The position numbers were made by a program, and so were the translations under genes. Below, piece after piece: positions 12,650 through 20,623 of a stretch of 27,972 nt of DNA. The notes beneath the pieces were generated by a model. That model was given only the letters and a program-made list of their open reading frames with translations, searched no databases and had not been told where the DNA came from. The DNA is taken from positions 1 through 27,972 of the IMG/VR virus record IMGVR_UViG_3300013137_000081; one strand, 5' to 3'. The DNA comes from a virus. The first letter of the stretch is position 1; every line of letters begins with the position of its first letter.

Positions 12650-12702
12650 GCGGTTCGGGCTCTTTCGCCTCTTACGGAGAGCCGGAGCCGCGACAAAGAG
12701 GC
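12650..12702 (+). other. hairpin with possible pseudoknot after the capsid gene
   Basis: GCGGTTCGGGCTCT (12650-12663) pairs with AGAGCCGGAGCCGC (12678-12691), 14 positions with one G-T and one mismatch. Loop bases GCCTCTT (12667-12673) are complementary to AAGAGGC (12696-12702). No T-run follows, so it is not a standard terminator. It may slow transcription or protect the capsid mRNA 3' end. Confidence 0.55.
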
Positions 12703-12746
12703 CGCAAGCACTCTAAACCTTATTAATCAAACTTAGCGATAATCTT

Positions 12747-13274
12747 ATGGACACACCAAAGACCGCACGTTACATCAGCAAGTACCGCAATCTCACGATC
12801 GCGGTGAAAAGCGCGTACTACAAAACCGTCGAGGACAAGCGCATCCTCGTGGACGGCAAGCGCGTGAACTTTACCGAGGGCTTCTTCGAGACCAACGACG
12901 AGAATCTCGTCAAGGAACTCGAGAGTCGCGCTGACTTCGGGACCGCATTCGTGCGCATTCCGGAGAACAAGACGGTAGATCAGATGCGCGAGAAGATGAA
13001 GGCAGTCGATGAGAAGGAGCGCGAGCTCGCCGCACGCGAAGCGGAACTCGACGCTCGCGAGAAGAAGATAAAGGCCGCCGAGGAAGGCGGGGATCTTGAA
13101 GACGGCAATGCCGACCTCGAGGAGATGAACCGCAAGGAACTCGTCGAGACCGCCGAGGCGCTTGGTCTTCCTCCGGAGACATGGAAGGTCGGCACTAAGA
13201 ATGTCGACATCGCGGAAGCGATCAAAGCGAAGCGAGCGGAGACGGCTGACGAAGCCGGTTCGTTCGACGAATAA
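12747..13274 (+). CDS. head accessory protein with coiled coil
   Basis: A 175-residue protein. The N-terminal 75 residues are beta-rich (YRNLTIAVKSAYYKTVEDKRILVDGKRVNFTEGFFETND), a type of small domain often found directly after phage capsid genes. Residues about 76-115 form a heptad-like coiled coil (EKERELAAREAELDAREKKIKAAEE), followed by an acidic linker and a C-terminal helix-extended-loop-helix-like segment (LEEMNRKELVETAEALGLP). A capsid-associated or head-completion role is likely by position, although no named family is recognised. The leader AGCGATAATCTT has no Shine-Dalgarno. Confidence 0.55.
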   Translation: MDTPKTARYISKYRNLTIAVKSAYYKTVEDKRILVDGKRVNFTEGFFETNDENLVKELESRADFGTAFVRIPENKTVDQMREKMKAVDEKERELAAREAELDAREKKIKAAEEGGDLEDGNADLEEMNRKELVETAEALGLPPETWKVGTKNVDIAEAIKAKRAETADEAGSFDE

Positions 13275-13276
13275 CC

Positions 13277-13477
13277 ATGGACATCACCGCAAAAACAACC
13301 GTCAGTATCCAGGCCCGCGTGTTCCGTATCGCTTGGGACCGGAAGCCATTCTTTATCCCGAGAGGGATATGGATGGCTCTCGGGAAAAGGCGAGTACCGG
13401 GAACCGGTCGATGGGAGAACCTGGGGCAGATAGCCGGAAGCGATGAGGGCACAGCTCGCATTGCTCTGGCGCATTAA
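13277..13477 (+). CDS. small basic hypothetical protein
   Basis: A 66-residue basic, Trp-containing protein (VFRIAWDRKPFFIPRGIWMALGKRR). It starts 2 nt after the previous stop with ATAACC before the ATG, the same leader as at 9811 and 27730. Not recognised. An overlapping 94-codon frame (13162-13446) is judged a shadow because it overlaps the coiled-coil gene deeply. Confidence 0.5.
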   Translation: MDITAKTTVSIQARVFRIAWDRKPFFIPRGIWMALGKRRVPGTGRWENLGQIAGSDEGTARIALAH

Positions 13478-13495
13478 CAGCTAAGCAATACGCAT

Positions 13496-13876
13496 ATGGC
13501 CACAAAACTGACAAACGTAGCCGTGGCGAAGCTGATCGACGGCATCTACGGCACGTCAATCACTGCTCCGACATACATCGGCTGGGGAACCGGCACGACG
13601 GCGGCGGCGGTGACTGACACGGCGCTTGAGACGGAGGCGGCAGAAGCACGCACCAACGGCTCGAAGGCGAAGACCACCACATCGGTGACGAACGACACGC
13701 TCTCTATCACGGGAACAATAACCGCGGCAGGGGCAGGTAAGACGATCACCGAGGCGGGCATCTTCGATGCTTCGACGTCCGGCAACATGTACGTGCACGG
13801 GGTCTTCACGGGGATCGTACTCTCCATCGGAGACAGCATCGCGTTCACGGTCACCGTACAGGTGACGACATCCTAA
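13496..13876 (+). CDS. putative virion protein, neck or tail
   Basis: A 126-residue Thr/Ala/Gly-rich beta protein. It contains YIGWGTGTTAA near residue 27, LETEAAEARTNGSKA, and TITAAGAGKTITEAGIFDA, a pattern found in small phage structural proteins located near neck and tail genes. The closing segment GDSIAFTVTVQVTT is a typical last strand. No specific family can be named. It follows the head accessory genes by 19 nt and precedes the adhesin-like protein. Leader CAATACGCAT lacks Shine-Dalgarno. Confidence 0.5.
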   Translation: MATKLTNVAVAKLIDGIYGTSITAPTYIGWGTGTTAAAVTDTALETEAAEARTNGSKAKTTTSVTNDTLSITGTITAAGAGKTITEAGIFDASTSGNMYVHGVFTGIVLSIGDSIAFTVTVQVTTS

Positions 13877-13944
13877 AGACGCATTGGTACCAGTGCATCT
13901 AGCGCTACTGGCAGACAGGAACGTTCGAGTCGTTCCGGCGCGTC

Positions 13945-15675
13945 ATGAAAGATACCGCAAAAGGACGAATCGACTACAACGACCTGACCTACGTCATGGA
14001 GCGCTTCGGTGCTCCACTCGAGTGCATCCCCGCACCAAAAACCCGCTACGAAGAAGGCCCGCTCAAGGGGCAAGAAAAGATAAACCCGCACGTATCAAGA
14101 TTCGTCATGCGCCGGGAGGTGAAGCGTCGCTGGGGTAAGGTGACCGTGACCGAACACAACATAGACGTCTTCCACGTAAAGCCAATCTACTACAAGCACC
14201 AGAATGGCGGGTGGCGTCCGATAAGTGAAGTGGCATCCCACTACGGGAACCGTCGCGTCACCCTGCGCGTGGGCTGGGAGGAGAACCTCGATATGGCATT
14301 CCTTGCATGGTGGATCCGCCGATCCGAGAGCATACAGGGAAGCATCAGCATACCCTCACCTTTCATGCCGAATAAGACATCGGTCCCTCTCTCGCTTTAC
14401 CAGCGCCCCGGGCACGCGCAAATAAGCTTCTCGACCGCAACGGTATACCCTGACGCCAATCCAGAGACCACCACCGTAGACGGTGAAACAGGTTATGAAA
14501 ACAACACAGGAACGAATATAAGCTGGAGCGACATCCATTCAGGAGCAAGCGGAGCTACCAAACAAGCAAACGATAGTGGAACGATCGCGCACGTTCAGGT
14601 TGAGAGTGACACAGGATCTAACGGTTACCGAAAAAACTATAGAGCGTTTACGCTTTTCGATACGAGCTCACTCACGAGCTCCGCTACCATATCTGCAGCA
14701 ACGCTCTCCCTCTACGGGCAAGACAAGGGAAACAGCTCGGGTGGTTTCTGGACGACCATCGAAATCGTCACCACCACCCCTGCTTCAAATACTGCTATAA
14801 CGACGAGCGATTATACAAACGTAGGATTCGTGCGCCAGGCAACCGGCGTGTCTTACTCCTCGTTCTCGACGAGCGCCTATAATGACTTCCCATTCAACGC
14901 AACAGGTATAGGAAACATCTCAAAAACGGGAGTGTCTAAATTCGGCCAGCTGAACGACAAGGACCTCGACAATACCGAGCCAAGCTGGGAAAACAACCAC
15001 AACGAGTACACCTTCTGGTATACGGCCGATCAGTCGGGTACCTCGAATGACCCGAAGCTCGTGATAACGTACACGACATCGACGACATATGACCAAAGCG
15101 CAGCAGCCGTGGGAGTTGGTGCAGCAGCTCTCCTGAAGCAGATACCGCGCACCTACGCAGCAACTGGAGCAGGAAGCGCCACTGTGAAAAAAGGTATCAC
15201 CATGAGCATCAGCACTCTAAGCGCCATAGGAACTGGCATAGCGAAGGTAGCCAAAGGCATAACGATGAGCATCACGACCCTTGCAGCAACAGGGGCCGGA
15301 TCCGCAACCATAGCAGCAAGCCGGGCCTACCTGAAAGTACTCGCCGCAACCGCAGCGGTAACCGCAACCACCGCCACGGCGATGGTGTGGGGAAAGGTGC
15401 TCGCTGCAACGGGAGCCGGAAGCGCCGCATTATCGAGAACCCTCTCACTCTTTCGAACAATAGCTGCAACGGGAGCGGGCGTGGCAGACATGGAGACCGT
15501 CCGCGGCATCATCCTGACGGCCGTCGCACAGGGCGTAGCGACGATAACCACGACGATAGGGAAAACACTCGGAGCGGTGGCGAGTGTGACCGCGCGCATC
15601 CGCCGGGACTTCTGGCGCACTAAGTACACTGCACAAGGCGATGATTATGAGATAAAATATCCCCATGGCGACTAA
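13945..15675 (+). CDS. DNRLRE-like virion adhesin with 20-residue repeats
   Basis: A 576-residue protein in three parts. The N-terminal 165 residues are mixed alpha/beta and look like a virion-anchoring domain. The middle (about 170-385) resembles DNRLRE-type beta-sandwich modules: YRAFTLFDTSSL, followed by ATISAATLSLYG and DPKLVITYTT. The C-terminal part contains about seven tandem 20-residue repeats starting AATGAGSAT, then a charged end. These features suggest a host-contact or tail-surface protein. The ATG at 13945 has no Shine-Dalgarno; 14 in-frame codons upstream (13903-13944) look coding but begin right after an amber codon at 13900-13902. The end overlaps the adaptor gene by 11 nt. 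Confidence 0.55.
   Translation: MKDTAKGRIDYNDLTYVMERFGAPLECIPAPKTRYEEGPLKGQEKINPHVSRFVMRREVKRRWGKVTVTEHNIDVFHVKPIYYKHQNGGWRPISEVASHYGNRRVTLRVGWEENLDMAFLAWWIRRSESIQGSISIPSPFMPNKTSVPLSLYQRPGHAQISFSTATVYPDANPETTTVDGETGYENNTGTNISWSDIHSGASGATKQANDSGTIAHVQVESDTGSNGYRKNYRAFTLFDTSSLTSSATISAATLSLYGQDKGNSSGGFWTTIEIVTTTPASNTAITTSDYTNVGFVRQATGVSYSSFSTSAYNDFPFNATGIGNISKTGVSKFGQLNDKDLDNTEPSWENNHNEYTFWYTADQSGTSNDPKLVITYTTSTTYDQSAAAVGVGAAALLKQIPRTYAATGAGSATVKKGITMSISTLSAIGTGIAKVAKGITMSITTLAATGAGSATIAASRAYLKVLAATAAVTATTATAMVWGKVLAATGAGSAALSRTLSLFRTIAATGAGVADMETVRGIILTAVAQGVATITTTIGKTLGAVASVTARIRRDFWRTKYTAQGDDYEIKYPHGD
15157..15582 (+). repeat. tandem 60-bp coding repeats
   Basis: Seven imperfect units start at 15157, 15223, 15283, 15343, 15403, 15463 and 15523. 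After the first (66 bp) the spacing is exactly 60 bp. Each encodes a 20-residue unit beginning AATGAGSAT or a variant. The strict spacing with diverged sequence implies protein-level selection rather than fresh duplication. Confidence 0.8.
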
Positions 15676-16336
15676 CTCTACACTGCAGGACTATCGCGAT
15701 GACTTGGATTCGCGCATCAGCGCATCAAAGGTCTCCGGCTTCTGGACGCAAGCGTTCAAAGACAAAGCATTGAACGACGGAGGCAAGCAGGCATGCAACG
15801 CGTACCGTTGGCCATTTCTAGAACTCGCACTCACCACGCAAAGCCGTGACGCAAAAGAATACTACGACTACCCAGCCGCGCCGAATGCATTCAGCGTGGA
15901 CAGCATCTACCAGATCAATGTAGAGAGCGAGGACTACGGAGACGCTGACGGAAGGACCCGCGTGAACTGGGGCGAATTCCAAAAGCGCAAGAACCTCGGA
16001 GATGATGGCACCTATGTCTTCACCAACCACAATGGATTCTATTTCCTCTACCCGGTCCCGGCAGACGGATTGGAGGTATCACTCTACGGGTTGAAGCAAT
16101 GGCGCGTACTCGCGAATGCAGGAGACGAGTCAGTCACACCAACCGACCTCGATGACAGCATCGTGAAGATCGCGTTGGCACGCTGTCTTCGGAAAGCGAA
16201 GAAATACAGCGAAGCCAAGGCGGAACTCTTGGAGGTGCTCGATCCGCAAGTAGGAACGCTCTCACAGCTCTGGGCGAAGGTGCACGAGGAGAGCCCGGGA
16301 GGGTATAAAGGCAACGCGCAAAGCTCGCGCTGGTAA
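15665..16336 (+). CDS. head-to-tail adaptor (gp4-like)
   Basis: A 223-residue protein resembling gp4/gp11-type adaptors of short-tailed phages: an N-terminal helix (LQDYRDDLDSRISAS), FKDKALNDGGKQACNAYRWPFLE, a beta region with YPVPADGLEVSLYGL, then a C-terminal helical pair (IVKIALARCLRKAKKYSEAKAELLEVLD). Adaptors sit below the portal and join it to the nozzle. The order adhesin - adaptor - nozzle fits a podovirus neck. It starts inside the last codons of the upstream gene, with ATAAAATATCCCC before the ATG and no Shine-Dalgarno. Confidence 0.65.
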   Translation: MATNSTLQDYRDDLDSRISASKVSGFWTQAFKDKALNDGGKQACNAYRWPFLELALTTQSRDAKEYYDYPAAPNAFSVDSIYQINVESEDYGDADGRTRVNWGEFQKRKNLGDDGTYVFTNHNGFYFLYPVPADGLEVSLYGLKQWRVLANAGDESVTPTDLDDSIVKIALARCLRKAKKYSEAKAELLEVLDPQVGTLSQLWAKVHEESPGGYKGNAQSSRW

Positions 16337-16345
16337 TATGAAACT

Positions 16346-17764
16346 ATGGACGACTACATCATCCTACCAATCACGGACTTCAGAGGAGGGCTTAGCCCGG
16401 AAGCGAATCGCGGACCGCGAGGCGCATTTTATGGCGGGTACGCGATAGACATCCGATCGGGCGACAACACGCTCAAGTGCAACCAAAAGCTGAAGAAGGA
16501 CTCTGGAACGATTGTCGTGGATGAAGTATTGACTGGCTTCCGCGCATCTGACGGGAAGCAGTACGCATTCGGCGACACAGGAAAAATATATAGGAAGAGC
16601 TCCGGAACATGGAGCGTGGTCTATACCGAAGCTGGCGGGAAGATAACCGGCGCGGCAGAATTCACACACAACGATGGCGCGGGGAACTACGTGCCGTATC
16701 TCTGCTGGGCAACGCAGACGAAGCTCCGCCAGACAAAGCTCTCCGACACATCCTTCGCGGCCGTGGCTGACGCAGGCACCTTTGCAGTAGGAAGCGCAAG
16801 TTATCCCCACACGATGCGTATCGCCGCAGGGTCTCTCATGGTAGTGGATAGCCAGTACACCGCACTCCTCGACTTCGAGAATGCGTTCAATGCAACGGCA
16901 CTGAACATAGCGGCCGGAAATAACGGAAAAGCACTCTACGAGAGAAACGACACCGTCGTCGTGGGGACCGCAGGAAGCACCGAAGCCGAAGGATGGGTGT
17001 TCACGTGGGACGGATTCCAAGACAGCTGGATACTTAAACGTCCTGCTCAAGGCGCGGCGGTAAACGCGATGATCCCGCTCGAGGGCGGTATGCTCCTGCA
17101 GGTAGGAACACTGGGTCACCTTCGCTTCTGGAACTACGCAGACGTGTCTCCGCTCACACGAATAATCAACTCCGGCTGGGCATACCCGGGAGGCGCGTGC
17201 GAGTACAACACGATCCCGCACATCGGCATGAACGGCGGGACGATGAACGGGGTATACAGCATCGGTCGGCTGAATAAGAACGATGTGGTGGCTCTGAATT
17301 TAGAATACATTCCATCTCACGGAAAACTGACGGGCACGGAGATAGGCGCGGTGTGGAAGGACGGCACGGATCTCTATGTCTCATGGAAAGATGGTAGCAC
17401 CTACGGCATCGACATAATCGACACCGCAAACAAGGCGACGGCGGTCTGGGAGTCGCTCGAGAACGACATCAAGCGCCCGGACATGGAGAAAGTAGTCCGC
17501 ATCCTGAAGCTCGTGGCAAAGGCAACCATACCGACCGGCTGTAGCGTCACACCAAAAATAAAAGCATCCCGGGATAGCGACTGGGTGGAGCTGGACTCCG
17601 AAGACGGGCAGACGACGATGATCGCCGGCGACGACAAGAGAATCTTCAACGCGGAGAACATGGGCGAGGTCTTCCAGATACAGCTCACACTCACGCCAAG
17701 CGGAAACACCGGACCGGAAATCTCCGGCATCATTGCCATGCTCGACAATGACAACAACCTATGA
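16346..17764 (+). CDS. tail nozzle/tubular protein, beta-propeller-like
   Basis: A 472-residue beta-rich protein starting with ILPITDFRGGLSPEANRGPRGAFYGGYAIDIRSG, the style of tail nozzle proteins (T7 gp12, P22 gp10 type), whose first lines describe a virion-binding strand. Repeated blade-like units follow, such as GKQYAFGDTGKIYRKSSGTWSVVY, YVPYLCWATQTKLRQTKL and GTDLYVSWKDGSTYGIDI, suggesting a propeller. The C-terminal third (KIKASRDSDWVELDSEDGQT) looks like a beta sandwich. It follows the adaptor and overlaps the fibre gene start (ATGA, 17761-17764). Length is below T7 gp12 but close to P22 gp10. Confidence 0.6.
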   Translation: MDDYIILPITDFRGGLSPEANRGPRGAFYGGYAIDIRSGDNTLKCNQKLKKDSGTIVVDEVLTGFRASDGKQYAFGDTGKIYRKSSGTWSVVYTEAGGKITGAAEFTHNDGAGNYVPYLCWATQTKLRQTKLSDTSFAAVADAGTFAVGSASYPHTMRIAAGSLMVVDSQYTALLDFENAFNATALNIAAGNNGKALYERNDTVVVGTAGSTEAEGWVFTWDGFQDSWILKRPAQGAAVNAMIPLEGGMLLQVGTLGHLRFWNYADVSPLTRIINSGWAYPGGACEYNTIPHIGMNGGTMNGVYSIGRLNKNDVVALNLEYIPSHGKLTGTEIGAVWKDGTDLYVSWKDGSTYGIDIIDTANKATAVWESLENDIKRPDMEKVVRILKLVAKATIPTGCSVTPKIKASRDSDWVELDSEDGQTTMIAGDDKRIFNAENMGEVFQIQLTLTPSGNTGPEISGIIAMLDNDNNL

Positions 17765-19116
17765 GCGACAGAATCGTCCTACAAAACGAAATAGACGAGA
17801 TGCCTCTTCCCGAAGGGGTCTCCTATGAAACACTCACCGGCAAGCCAACCTCGCTGGCGGATATTTCTATAACGGACGCAACGATACTCTCGAGCGTCTC
17901 AAGCGGCTCGCCGGCAGGAGGTCTCGACCTCTCAATTCAGGGGTGGACATTTGACGGCACGTTCAGCGCATCAAGCGCAACGGCAATAGCGTGGACCACG
18001 GGCACACTGCGCTTCAAAGACGGGACCACATTCACCATCACAAGCGGGAGCGTCTCCGGTCTCTCAACATCCGTGCCGAGATATATATACTTCGACAAAG
18101 CCGTCTCGCAGACCGTACTGCAGACGAGCGTCACTGCGTCCGTATCCGTGGGTCAGAACAAGGTTCTCATGGGCGTGGTGCAGGGGAACGCGGCATCAGG
18201 CAAAAACGCAATCTTCCAAGTATTCGGCGGAGCAGGAGGGATGAGTCCGTTCGTCTCCGGCGTGAACATCGCGGCATCGAGCATCACCTCGGCAATGATA
18301 GTGGCTGGGACGATCGTGGCTTCAAACATCGCCACCGGAACGATAACGGCGAATGAAATAGCGGCGAACACTATCACCGCGAACAAGCTTTCCGTCTCAA
18401 CGCTCTCGGCAATAGCCGCCGACCTCGGGACCATCACGGCAGGGACGATCAGCGCGGTAAGCATAAGCGGCTCAACCATCACCGGCTCAACATTAACCAC
18501 CGCATCAAGCGGGCAGAGAGTGGTGCTCACATCAACACTCGCGCAATACTACAACTCCAACGGCACACTCTCGGTAGAGACGTACGCATCCACATCACCC
18601 TCCTCCAGCTTCATCATCAAAGGGCAACAAAGTGCTTCAAGTATTTATTTAGATACCGGAAGCGCCGGGACCATCGCATTTCTCGCCAACGGAACACTCA
18701 AGGTTATTATCGATGCACCGAACAACCGAATATATCCTCAAACAAATGGCGGCGTGGATCTGGGCGTGGCAGGTGCGAACTGGAACGACATCTACAATGT
18801 CGGAGAGCATTCCTACCAAGGCATCAGCCAGCCAATCGTCTACTGGGGCTATTGCTCCGGCACAACCATGAATCCGGACAACACACCGGGCTGGTCTCTA
18901 TCGAACCCATCCACGGGGAAATACACGATCACCCATAACCTCAACCACAGCAATTACGCGGTCGTGGCAACAGCACTCAGAGGATCAGGAGCCGGGGCAT
19001 ACAGTGCAAAAATAGAAAGCATCTCCACGACCACAGTGAACGTGACCATCTTCGATGACACGGGCACGGTGCGGGACTCTGACTTCATGTTCGTGCTCAC
19101 TGAAAGCCCGATATGA
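17761..19116 (+). CDS. tail fibre protein
   Basis: A 451-residue protein. The N-terminus likely binds the virion (IVLQNEIDEMPLPEGVSYETLTGKPTSLADI). A beta domain with VSVGQNKVLMGVVQGN follows, then ten-residue repeats (AGTIVASNIA, TGTITANEIA, ANTITANKLS; about residues 181-212) typical of trimeric fibre shafts. Further beta repeats come next, and finally a C-terminal knob with YTITHNLNHSNYAVVATA and DSDFMFVLTESPI. It is likely the host-recognition fibre. It is coupled to the nozzle gene by ATGA and to a small coiled-coil gene downstream. No enzymatic motif and no separate chaperone gene is visible. Confidence 0.7.
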   Translation: MSDRIVLQNEIDEMPLPEGVSYETLTGKPTSLADISITDATILSSVSSGSPAGGLDLSIQGWTFDGTFSASSATAIAWTTGTLRFKDGTTFTITSGSVSGLSTSVPRYIYFDKAVSQTVLQTSVTASVSVGQNKVLMGVVQGNAASGKNAIFQVFGGAGGMSPFVSGVNIAASSITSAMIVAGTIVASNIATGTITANEIAANTITANKLSVSTLSAIAADLGTITAGTISAVSISGSTITGSTLTTASSGQRVVLTSTLAQYYNSNGTLSVETYASTSPSSSFIIKGQQSASSIYLDTGSAGTIAFLANGTLKVIIDAPNNRIYPQTNGGVDLGVAGANWNDIYNVGEHSYQGISQPIVYWGYCSGTTMNPDNTPGWSLSNPSTGKYTITHNLNHSNYAVVATALRGSGAGAYSAKIESISTTTVNVTIFDDTGTVRDSDFMFVLTESPI

Positions 19117-19289
19117 AAAAGCTGACCGACATAGAGAGGATAGAAAAGGATGTGGAGAAGCGCCATGCCGGGTATGAAAAAGTGTACGCGAAAGCGGACC
19201 GGGAACTTGAGGCGGGGAAAAAGAGAATAGTCGAAGCGCAAAAGGCAAGGACTAATCCACAGCGCCGGCGTGTCAAGGGTGCGCGATAG
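19113..19289 (+). CDS. small basic coiled-coil protein
   Basis: A 58-residue, Lys/Glu/Arg-rich protein predicted to be one long helix (IERIEKDVEKRHAGYEKVYAKADRELEAGKKRIVEAQKAR), basic at the end. Start coupled to the fibre gene (ATGA at 19113-19116). Its last codons contain the TAATCCACA box of the next promoter (19253-19261). Not recognised; a fibre assembly factor is a guess. Confidence 0.6.
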   Translation: MKKLTDIERIEKDVEKRHAGYEKVYAKADRELEAGKKRIVEAQKARTNPQRRRVKGAR

Positions 19290-19298
19290 AGCTATACT
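19253..19298 (+). promoter_or_regulatory. ejection-block promoter
   Basis: TAATCCACA (19253-19261) is 31 bp before TATACT (19293-19298). A partial -35, GTGTCA (19270-19275), stands at 17-bp spacing. Initiation near 19305 gives a leader of about 3 nt before the ATG at 19308. Confidence 0.6.
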
Positions 19299-19307
19299 AA
19301 AACCACC

Positions 19308-19532
19308 ATGGCAACAACTCCACAACTCGACCGATTGGAAGCAGACGCGCGCAAGCGTTTTGATATGAAGAAAGCGGAAGCGGTCGCATGTGAAGCGCGC
19401 ATCGCCAAAGAACAGACATCTCTCGCGGAGATGACTCAGGAACTCGCGCGCATCCAGGGAGAATTCCGTACCATCCAGAACCTGCGGGTGCGAAGCACAC
19501 AGGCGGAGAAATTACCAGCTAAGAAGAAATAA
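19308..19532 (+). CDS. small coiled-coil protein
   Basis: A 74-residue, almost fully helical protein (LDRLEADARKRFDMKKAEAVACEARIAKEQTSLAEMTQELARIQGEFRTIQ) ending in a Lys-rich tail. The heptad-like spacing implies a coiled coil. Not recognised. It is the first gene after a promoter and lies 1 nt from the LysM gene, so a virion or ejection assembly role is likely by position. The leader AAAACCACC has no Shine-Dalgarno. Confidence 0.6.
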   Translation: MATTPQLDRLEADARKRFDMKKAEAVACEARIAKEQTSLAEMTQELARIQGEFRTIQNLRVRSTQAEKLPAKKK

Positions 19533-19533
19533 C

Positions 19534-20619
19534 ATGGCAACGCAAACCTACACTGTCAAAAGCGGGGACACTCTGGGGAAGATCGCCAAAAGCTACGGCG
19601 TGGGACTCTCCGACATCTCCGGCTACAAAAGCGGCAATCCGGACCTGATACTGCCCGGCGAGACGCTCACGGTGAATCCGACCGCAAAAAGCACCACAGC
19701 AGACACAAGTGCTCAAGGATACGCGTCAGCCGTGAAAGACGCGCTCGGTGGAACTAGCGGCACAACCGGCGGGACCAAGACCGACACATCCGGCACCACC
19801 GTGTCAGATGATTATCTGAAGACACTGCGCGATAGCATCTCCTCCGCGCAGAACACGGTAAGCACCGCCGCCACACAGCTCGCGGGGCTGAAGACCAAAG
19901 CATACTCAGACGAGTATGCGGCATCAGGACTGGGAGAAAAGAAAAACCAGATCAGCTCACTGGATCAGAGCATCGCCGACAAGAAAGCCGAGCGCGATGC
20001 GGCCGTGGCGAAAGTGCGTCAGAACCCGGGACTCTCCGCCGCTCTTCTGACCGGCACCGTATCGAAGCTGACCGACAAAGCGAATGCCGACATCAACAAT
20101 CTCATTCAGCAGAGAAACGGACTCGCCGGCGACTACAACACCGGACTCACCGAGGTGAACAACAAAGTCAGCGCCAAAGTGGGTGACGCGGAGACGGCAT
20201 ACAATGCCGCAAGCAAAGCACTCGAATCACTCACAGGTAGGGCAAAGGACTACCAGAGCGCACTCGTGGATTCGCTCAAAAACAAGAGCACCGCCGACTA
20301 CCAAGACAAACAGCTCGCTATCTCGCTCATGAACGCAGAGACCGCCGCAAAGAAAGCCGGACAGACCGGAAGCGACCTCACGCTCGCTCGGGACTCTGAC
20401 GGGAATCCGCTCTACTGGTTCGACAAGGCAGGCAACATCATCCCGCTTGCCGCTGGCACAGATGCATCACTTGGAGGAGGACAGGGCGGATACGGATCGC
20501 TTGATACCGGAGCCGCAGGAACAGGCAATGGAGCCGGAGGTGGCGCACCGGGATCGACTGTGACTGACACCACGCCATGGTACCGGAAGCTCCTCGGCTT
20601 CTTCGGCATCGGCGGATAA
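19534..20619 (+). CDS. LysM-domain internal virion protein
   Basis: A 361-residue protein. Residues about 5-48 are a LysM domain (YTVKSGDTLGKIAKSYGV...NPDLILPGETLTV), which binds the glycan part of peptidoglycan. A Thr/Gly-rich linker follows, then a long helical region (about 90-280) with possible coiled coils, a Gly-rich stretch, and a short amphipathic C-terminal helix (WYRKLLGFFGIGG) that could touch membrane. There is no signal peptide or hydrolase motif. In front of the 1254-residue ejection protein, it probably travels in the virion and helps cross the host wall. A free wall-binding protein is less likely. Confidence 0.65.
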   Translation: MATQTYTVKSGDTLGKIAKSYGVGLSDISGYKSGNPDLILPGETLTVNPTAKSTTADTSAQGYASAVKDALGGTSGTTGGTKTDTSGTTVSDDYLKTLRDSISSAQNTVSTAATQLAGLKTKAYSDEYAASGLGEKKNQISSLDQSIADKKAERDAAVAKVRQNPGLSAALLTGTVSKLTDKANADINNLIQQRNGLAGDYNTGLTEVNNKVSAKVGDAETAYNAASKALESLTGRAKDYQSALVDSLKNKSTADYQDKQLAISLMNAETAAKKAGQTGSDLTLARDSDGNPLYWFDKAGNIIPLAAGTDASLGGGQGGYGSLDTGAAGTGNGAGGGAPGSTVTDTTPWYRKLLGFFGIGG

Positions 20620-20623
20620 CACT

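Noticed and set aside
13884-14138. 84-codon plus frame over the adhesin start
   Set aside because: Arg-rich shadow; the 13945 frame has better composition and length.
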